DNA from: an uncultured Azospirillum sp.
Lineage (GTDB): Bacteria; Pseudomonadota; Alphaproteobacteria; RF32; CAG-239
Length of the DNA stretch: 19,814 nt
Reading direction: 5' to 3'
Assembly: GCA_947383875.1 (NCBI GenBank)
Contig: CANDEX010000026.1
Coordinates: forward strand, 1 to 19,814
Both the position numbers and the translations under genes were made by a program. Below, one piece after another: positions 14,992 through 19,814 of the stretch; the stretch's first letter is position 1; every line of letters begins with the position of its first letter. The notes beneath the pieces were generated by a model that did not search any database, was not told where the DNA came from, and worked only from the letters and a program-made list of their open reading frames with translations.

Positions 14992-15819
14992 TTATTTGCC
15001 GCGCTGTCGAGGTTCTTTTTCCCCCAGCAGGTGCAGAGATAAATTCTTTCTTTTCAGGTTCTGCTTGTTTTTTGATGCTGTTTTTCCGGCGTTGCGGCGG
15101 ATAGATTTTTGTTTTTGAGTATCATCTCTCCCGGTTTTTTCCAGCAAAATCTGCGCTGCCTTTTTTTCGTCAGCAGCCTGAGCCACCTGCTGTAAATTCA
15201 AGCCTTCCATAGCTTTCAGTCCGCCAACTTTACGAATGTTACTGATTCCGCGCAAAACCTGAATATATTTTCCTTCTGAAAGATGACTGTCTTTGATTTT
15301 AAGTGATTGAGCCAAATCATGTTTGACGATGTTTTCCAGAAAAGCTTTGTCGACACCGCTGCTAAGCATATTTGTGTTGATTGTTTCTTGTCGCAGCCCT
15401 TTGAGCCCCGCTTCCTGAGCCATCTTGTGTGCTTCTGCCAAAAAGCCAAGCTTTCCTGTCTCTTGCTGCAATTTAATTTGTTGTAAAGTTTCCTGTTGAC
15501 GAAAAATTTTCTTTTCATCTTCATCCAAAGCGTTTAACAGGGAATTAGTCTCTGTTAAAGACGGAAAAGCAGAGACGGTAACTGTGTTTTCATCTTCATC
15601 ATCGTCTTCATCAAATACGTCTTTTATTTTGGAGCGGAGCTTTTTTAGTCCGGAAGGTAAATCTGCCGGGGTCAACGGCGATGATTGTTGAATGGCATTT
15701 TTCTTTTTGGCATTATAGACAGCCGCTTCTCTGGGGTTCACCTTTAATGAAAGTTTTTCTGTTGTGCCGAACCCGGTTTTTTTCCATTCGATATTCGGAT
15801 TAGAGAAATTGTCATCCAT
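14992..15819 (-). CDS. Uncharacterised charged cytoplasmic protein
   Basis: No family recognised. I choose ATG 15819 (MDDNFSNPNIEWKKTGFGTT, 275 residues) because GGAG lies six bases upstream; an in-frame ATG at 15843 would add eight residues (MTFMMEQK). There is no signal peptide or membrane segment. The N-terminal third is basic then very acidic (KDVFDEDDDEDENT), the middle is Gln/Leu-rich helix (EKKIFRQQETLQQIKLQQE), and the C-terminal 60 residues are strongly basic (RRNAGKTASKNKQNLKRKN), which may bind nucleic acid. It follows the DivL-like gene on the same strand after about 150 bases, with TTGACA at 15891-15886 upstream but no well-spaced -10. Its 3' end faces the TPR gene 25 bases away. 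Confidence 0.7.
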   Translation of the reverse strand: MDDNFSNPNIEWKKTGFGTTEKLSLKVNPREAAVYNAKKKNAIQQSSPLTPADLPSGLKKLRSKIKDVFDEDDDEDENTVTVSAFPSLTETNSLLNALDEDEKKIFRQQETLQQIKLQQETGKLGFLAEAHKMAQEAGLKGLRQETINTNMLSSGVDKAFLENIVKHDLAQSLKIKDSHLSEGKYIQVLRGISNIRKVGGLKAMEGLNLQQVAQAADEKKAAQILLEKTGRDDTQKQKSIRRNAGKTASKNKQNLKRKNLSLHLLGEKEPRQRGK

Positions 15820-15965
15820 TTTCTGCTCCATCATAAATGTCATGTGTCCAACGGACCTTTATAATTTGTCATATATTTTAATTTTTGTCAATTAAGTCGT
15901 GCTGATAAACGGAATAAATCGTGAAATTCCAACGATTCCGTGGAGTAGAATAAAAAATGAAAATA

Positions 15966-17654
15966 TTAGTTGCTGCTTATCTTTCGGCAAGTAACCATAA
16001 TAGAGCCGTCAGATAACAGGGAGGAGAGAACTTCCACGGCAGTATTATCGTTGCGCGCAAGTCTAAAAGTTTTGGTTGCGGCGTTCATCAAATGCGTAAT
16101 AATATCGTTTTTCAGTTGCGGCCAATTATCCGTATTGCTGAAATAGCGTTGTTGGGCTTCCCATAATTCGGCAATACTTGGTTCTTTTTGCAGAAATATC
16201 TCAGGAAGATTCCATAATTTAAGATAAGCCTGGTTGTAAAATTTTAAACGTCCGTTGGAGCCAAAAATAACCACACCGTCAAACAAATTATCCAATAATT
16301 CCTGTTGAACGGCCAAAAGTGAATTATAGGCACGACGAGTCGCCAAGCGGTCTGAGACATCTTCAAACGCAAAAATCAATCCGCCCATCGGGTGTGGAGC
16401 GCGAACACGACGAATAGTGTTGCCGTTGGGGAGGTGGAGCAAATCTTCTTTAGGTTCAATAATTGCGGAAAAGTCTTTTTGCTCATCAGATTTATACAAG
16501 CGAAAATCGGGCACTTCCGGCAACATTCTTTTTTCGCGGATAAGATCAAGAAATGTTGAATAAGTCGGCCTGCTTTCCAGCCACACATCTTCCAATCCCC
16601 AAAAAGCCGCAAAAGACTTGTTGTAAAAGCTGAGCTTAAATGACGTATCAAATACGGCAAAGGCTGTTCCTAAGGCACCGAGAATTTCCAGGTGAGCATT
16701 TTGATGCAGACGAAAATTCCGTCGTAAATCATCCAGCTCGGTAACATCAATCAAAGCACCGACAGAGCAAATTTTATCCAAGCTCTGCTCAATATGAAAT
16801 GGTGTTTCAATGGCTTCAAAGCTTCGACGTTCTCCTGACTTGATGATATTTACCGTTTGTTTGCGAATTCGGTTTGCTGTTTGTGCCTGCAAGGCCAAAT
16901 TTGCAGAAATGCTGTCGTTGTTGACGGTTAAAATTTCTGCCTGAGCGGCGATGACTTCTTCTTTGCTTTTTTCTTTGGTAAATTCCAGATACTTTTTATT
17001 TACCAGTGTTAGCCTTAGCTTTTCATCTCTCAACCATACCGGATAAGCCAGATTATCAATCAAATCTTCAAGTTGTTGAACTTTGCCGAATGCCTGCTGA
17101 ATATTATCTTCCAGCCCTGCGATTTTGTTGGTTTCTCTGCTTACATCCCGAAACCAAATCATATCACAGTATATATTGCCATCTTGTCCGTTAATGCGAG
17201 AACCTGATAAAATGAGATGTTTGTTGCTGTTCTTTAAGATAAATTCTTCTTCAAAAGAAATGCCGTCTTCTTTCAGGCAGTCAACGTATTTCTGAAGTTT
17301 TTTGACGTCTTCTTTGTAAAAATTTTTCAAAATGTCGTCAAAACCGGATAGGGTGCCGTTAGGCAAATTCATAATTACCGCCAGCCGCCGGGAGCAATGT
17401 TCTTTAATTGTCTTGCGAGGATCATTGACTCTCTGGTCGGGATATATAAAAGCAAAATAACCGTCTTTTGAGGCGTATAGTGTTTCGGCATAACGTTCTC
17501 TGTCGCGATTAAGAAAGTAATTTTTCTGTCTCAGTTGTAAGATTTTAATTTCTCGGTATCCCAGATATCCCAGAAGCGCAATTAATACCGCCCCCAGAAC
17601 ATACCATAATTCCGGAGCAGCATAAAACATATCTATTAACAGGGCTGTGCTCAT
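15966..17654 (-). CDS. DivL-like multi-PAS membrane protein lacking a histidine-kinase domain
   Basis: DivL is an alphaproteobacterial cell-cycle regulator, a pseudo-histidine kinase acting on the CckA pathway. This 562-residue protein has one transmembrane segment (about 16-33), then four PAS-type regions (about 56-175, 195-310, 321-435, 450-560). The third and fourth carry the pattern typical of DivL and its relatives: HLEILGALGTAFAVFD, FAAFWGLEDVWL, REKRMLPEVPDF, HPMGGLIFAFEDVSDRL, and RAYNSLLAVQQELLDNLFDG. In relatives a DHp (phosphoacceptor) and an ATPase domain follow; here the protein stops after SIMVTCRKISSN. The next bases hold no kinase remnant in any minus frame that I could see, and the next gene is unrelated. 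No clear ribosome binding site before ATG 17654. It diverges from tsaB by 96 bases. Confidence 0.75.
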   Translation of the reverse strand: MSTALLIDMFYAAPELWYVLGAVLIALLGYLGYREIKILQLRQKNYFLNRDRERYAETLYASKDGYFAFIYPDQRVNDPRKTIKEHCSRRLAVIMNLPNGTLSGFDDILKNFYKEDVKKLQKYVDCLKEDGISFEEEFILKNSNKHLILSGSRINGQDGNIYCDMIWFRDVSRETNKIAGLEDNIQQAFGKVQQLEDLIDNLAYPVWLRDEKLRLTLVNKKYLEFTKEKSKEEVIAAQAEILTVNNDSISANLALQAQTANRIRKQTVNIIKSGERRSFEAIETPFHIEQSLDKICSVGALIDVTELDDLRRNFRLHQNAHLEILGALGTAFAVFDTSFKLSFYNKSFAAFWGLEDVWLESRPTYSTFLDLIREKRMLPEVPDFRLYKSDEQKDFSAIIEPKEDLLHLPNGNTIRRVRAPHPMGGLIFAFEDVSDRLATRRAYNSLLAVQQELLDNLFDGVVIFGSNGRLKFYNQAYLKLWNLPEIFLQKEPSIAELWEAQQRYFSNTDNWPQLKNDIITHLMNAATKTFRLARNDNTAVEVLSSLLSDGSIMVTCRKISSN

Positions 17655-17750
17655 TTTCGCGCGTTTAGACCATAAAATTATTGTATCTGTATCGAATCTA
17701 TAATATAAATTTCAATAAAGAAACATAAAAAACCGACAGGTGAACAAAAT

Positions 17751-18413
17751 ATGTATACGATAGCTTTTGATACCACGGCCGCCGGCTGTTCCGTTGCTTT
17801 AACCCAAGATGAACGCGTGCTTGGCCGCTATGTGGAGCAAATGGATTTCGGGCAGGCGGAAGTTCTGATTCCCGCAATACAAAATCTGCTGAACGAACAT
17901 AATCTGCAAATGACAGACTTAGGTTTATTGACGGTCTGTGTCGGTCCGGGGTCTTTTACCGGGGTACGTTCCAGTATTTCGGCGGCTCGCGCTTTCGGGC
18001 TGGCTTGTCCTGAATTAACTGTCGGCGGCGTTTCTGCTTTTGATGCCTATGCTTATTCCTTAAGCTGGACGCCCGATCAGATAGCCGCGTTAAATGCCGT
18101 GATTATCGAAACCAAACGCGAAGACTTTTATTTTCAGATATTTGATGAACATTTGAATAAATTAACAGAACCGGAAGCGGCTAATCGTGAAGATATTATC
18201 GCCCGCCTGCGCGACCGAAAGGTCACCTTTATCGGCGATGGTGTCGAACGTTTCTTGTCAGTTCCGACGGGCTTAAGCATTCATGCGATTATCATGAAGC
18301 CTCACTTGGATATTGAAGATTTGGCACGTTGCGGCCTGCGCAAATTTAATCGCAAAACGGTTGATTTTCCAAAACCGCTATATCTCCGCGCTCCGGATGT
18401 CTGTGTGAAATAA
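17751..18413 (+). CDS. tsaB: tRNA threonylcarbamoyladenosine biosynthesis protein TsaB
   Basis: TsaB is the non-catalytic partner of TsaD in making t6A at position 37 of ANN-decoding tRNAs. The 220-residue product opens MYTIAFDTTAAGCSVAL (the ASKHA fold start) and has the signature GPGSFTGVRSS at 65-75 and GVSAFDAYAYS after it, all typical of TsaB. ATG 17751 has AGGTGA eight bases upstream. TATAAT at 17699-17704 lies well placed but without a good -35. In many Alphaproteobacteria rimI follows tsaB; here a DUF1566-like gene follows after 99 bases, with its own promoter-like site, so tsaB seems monocistronic. Confidence 0.95.
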   Translation: MYTIAFDTTAAGCSVALTQDERVLGRYVEQMDFGQAEVLIPAIQNLLNEHNLQMTDLGLLTVCVGPGSFTGVRSSISAARAFGLACPELTVGGVSAFDAYAYSLSWTPDQIAALNAVIIETKREDFYFQIFDEHLNKLTEPEAANREDIIARLRDRKVTFIGDGVERFLSVPTGLSIHAIIMKPHLDIEDLARCGLRKFNRKTVDFPKPLYLRAPDVCVK

Positions 18414-18442
18414 CCGGCTTAAATCTTGAATGTTGTTTTTTG

Positions 18443-18471
18443 TTGCAGCTTCTGCCCAGATAGGCTATGGT
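18443..18471 (+). promoter_or_regulatory. Candidate promoter for the Lcl/DUF1566-like gene
   Basis: TTGCAG (18443-18448) and TATGGT (18466-18471) are exactly 17 bases apart, 42 bases before the ATG at 18513. Confidence 0.4.
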
Positions 18472-18512
18472 TAGAAGTAATCCACTATTATTAATTAAAA
18501 AAATCAATTATT

Positions 18513-19217
18513 ATGGAACAGAAATTTGCAAAAATTGATGAAGCGTTACAAAACGCCGGTTGCTCATCTGCGGAATATATCCGTTATTGCCTTGAGCAGC
18601 AAAACATATCTTTAGCGGAATTATATCTGTTGGCGGATAAATTTGCTTTTGAAGCATCGGACAAGCATTGTGAAGCACCTGAAGGCGTGCGCCCCGGAAT
18701 GTTTGTTTATGCAGACGGGCTTATTGCTTCGACATTCATTCCCAATCGCCAAGTTTGTGCAATTGTCGGTTATGTTGATGGTAATATAGCTTGCGCTGTT
18801 TGCCTGAAAGAAAAGTTGCTACAGTGGAGCAGTGATTGTTTGACGGGAATGCCCATAGAAAAAACAGCTGATGGACGAGAAGAAACACGTCGGATAATCT
18901 TGGCAGCCCGTCGGGAAAATCAATTGGCAGAAGCCGCTCAGTGGTGTTATAATTATGTCAAAGACGGCATAAAGCAGGGGGAGGCTTATCTTCCATCCCT
19001 TTATGAATTAGGTGAAATTTATAAGAACAAAAGTGAAATAAGTGCTGCTTTAAGTATGCTGTCTCATACCTCTTTGTATGGTTTTTATTGGTCTTCTGCT
19101 GAGCAAGATATTTTTAATGCGTGGTGTGTGTCCATGTATAATGGCGAAAAAATGTCTTACGCTAAAAGTTCTTTATGCGGTCGCTATGTTCGTCCTTGTA
19201 TACGGATTAAGTTTTAA
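18513..19217 (+). CDS. Lcl/DUF1566-like (C-type-lectin-like fold) protein
   Basis: The 234-residue product has no signal peptide or membrane segment. Its C-terminal 170 residues look like the Lcl C-terminal/DUF1566 domain: GMFVYADGLIAS (62-73), AIVGYVDGN (83-91), EAYLPSLYELGEIYKN (157-172), FYWSSAEQDIFNAWCVSMYN (191-210) and a closing GRYVRPCIRIKF. This domain is usually in secreted or surface proteins, so a signal-less version preceded by a short helical part (1-45) is odd. It is also rich in cysteine (ten), unusual for a surface domain unless disulphides form. No ribosome binding site is visible before ATG 18513. A terminator follows. Function unknown; binding of a ligand or protein is likely for this fold. 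Confidence 0.65.
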   Translation: MEQKFAKIDEALQNAGCSSAEYIRYCLEQQNISLAELYLLADKFAFEASDKHCEAPEGVRPGMFVYADGLIASTFIPNRQVCAIVGYVDGNIACAVCLKEKLLQWSSDCLTGMPIEKTADGREETRRIILAARRENQLAEAAQWCYNYVKDGIKQGEAYLPSLYELGEIYKNKSEISAALSMLSHTSLYGFYWSSAEQDIFNAWCVSMYNGEKMSYAKSSLCGRYVRPCIRIKF

Positions 19218-19233
19218 ATATTTTTCAAATAAG

Positions 19234-19268
19234 AAACACCCTGCTCTTAAAGAACAGGGTGTTTTATC
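19234..19268 (+). terminator. Terminator after the Lcl/DUF1566-like gene
   Basis: AAACACCCTG (19234-19243) pairs with CAGGGTGTTT (19255-19264) around an 11-base loop and runs into TTTTATC on the plus strand, 17 bases after the stop codon. Confidence 0.88.
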
Positions 19269-19342
19269 AGAATTAACTTTTGAAATTACTTACCTAATGA
19301 ACAAAAATAATAGCCAAAAATAAAAGCACCTCCCATATTTGA

Positions 19343-19371
19343 TTGACAAAGATTTTGAGATGTGCTATTCT
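19343..19371 (+). promoter_or_regulatory. Strong promoter for the exported Cys-rich gene
   Basis: A perfect -35 TTGACA (19343-19348) and TATTCT (19366-19371) with 17-base spacing give one of the best sigma-70-type matches in the window. The leader is about 28 bases, with AGAGAGGTG as ribosome binding site just before ATG 19406. Confidence 0.85.
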
Positions 19372-19405
19372 CCTAATTGATATGGTTTCAGTTATAGAGA
19401 GGTGT

Positions 19406-19814
19406 ATGATGAGAGCTATTATTCTTACCGGTATATCTGCAGTTGCAGTAACCGTTGCAGCGGTTGAAGCTTCGGCTTTAACTGTCTCTCCTGAGTTTAA
19501 CTCTTTATTATACCCACACCTCGCAAAACTAAGTCAAAGCCAAGTTGAAACCCTATCCATGGCAGATGGGGTTGCTCGTCTGCCTGCTTCAGCTTACAAA
19601 CTGGCGGGCGTTCATTTTATCACTAATGACAATGGGCAGGTTTTCAAAGGTTTTGAAAATAGTGGTAATGTCGAGTTTGAAGACCCAACATCAATAAAAT
19701 GCAAAGGTGAGGGCTATACGCAGACGTCATGTTCAAACGGCATCCCTGGAGATGTGTGTCCTTATAACAGCAGCTATTTTAAAGAATGTTGTGACAGTTC
19801 TTATTCTTATACCG
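19406..19814 (+). CDS. Exported cysteine-rich protein, 3' end cut by window edge
   Basis: I translated 136 residues from ATG 19406 (a second ATG follows at once) to the window edge with no stop. The opening MMRAIILTGISAVAVTVAAV..ASA is a signal peptide with likely cleavage after ASA. The next 70 residues have no cysteine (FNSLLYPHLAKLSQSQVETL); then comes a Cys-rich stretch, CKGEGYTQTSC...CPYNSSYFKECC, five cysteines in about 32 residues and rich in Ser, Tyr and Gly. The spacing suggests the first unit of a disulphide-bonded repeat that would continue past the edge. It has a strong promoter and ribosome binding site, so it may be abundant at the cell surface. I know no named family; similar Cys/Tyr repeats occur in proteins of uncultured gut Alphaproteobacteria, which is recollection only. 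Confidence 0.72.
   Translation, partial: MMRAIILTGISAVAVTVAAVEASALTVSPEFNSLLYPHLAKLSQSQVETLSMADGVARLPASAYKLAGVHFITNDNGQVFKGFENSGNVEFEDPTSIKCKGEGYTQTSCSNGIPGDVCPYNSSYFKECCDSSYSYT

Noticed and set aside
15910..15940. Terminator after the DivL-like gene
   Set aside because: The inverted repeat CGGAAT/ATTCCG has a bulged stem and no T-run on the minus strand.
18513..19217. Target gene of a diversity-generating retroelement
   Set aside because: No reverse transcriptase, accessory gene or adenine-rich template repeat is in the window; only the fold type is suggestive.

Overview
The window looks like a chromosomal segment of an AT-rich alphaproteobacterium. The leftward block mutM – small exported protein – enoyl-CoA hydratase – rpsT – dnaA – dnaN – recF is the replication-initiation neighbourhood known from many Alphaproteobacteria. 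The DnaJ-like protein with an N-terminal Cys motif and the DivL-type PAS protein are also alphaproteobacterial families. The low GC content, the Cys-rich exported protein and the Lcl/DUF1566-like protein at the right end suggest one of the uncultured gut-associated lineages; that placement is inference from memory of families, not a search.

Layout. Positions 1-6753 are almost all on the minus strand: DNA repair (mutM), a crotonase, ribosomal protein bS20, the initiator DnaA, the beta clamp DnaN and the start of RecF (cut by the window edge, TTG start). A 650-base gap between rpsT and dnaA has no convincing gene but holds two copies of a 36-base direct repeat and several inverted repeats. A rho-independent terminator separates dnaA from dnaN, so dnaN-recF probably has its own promoter.

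Positions 6814-11020 hold a very divergent UbiB-like protein where other Alphaproteobacteria carry ubiE-ubiB, then a DnaJ-domain protein convergent with a LonB-like ATP-dependent protease. Positions 11102-14966 hold two membrane-anchored TPR proteins flanking a membrane protein with an apparently inactive endonuclease/exonuclease/phosphatase domain. Positions 14992-17654 hold an unknown charged protein and a DivL-like PAS protein that ends before any histidine-kinase domain. Positions 17751-19814 carry tsaB (tRNA t6A synthesis), an Lcl/DUF1566-like protein without a signal peptide, and the start of an exported Cys-rich protein with a very good sigma-70-type promoter.

A recurring theme is enzymes or sensors that seem to have lost catalytic parts: UbiB-like without kinase motifs, EEP without catalytic residues, DivL-like without a kinase, and MutM lacking one zinc ligand. 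No tRNA, rRNA, CRISPR array, insertion sequence or phage gene was seen.
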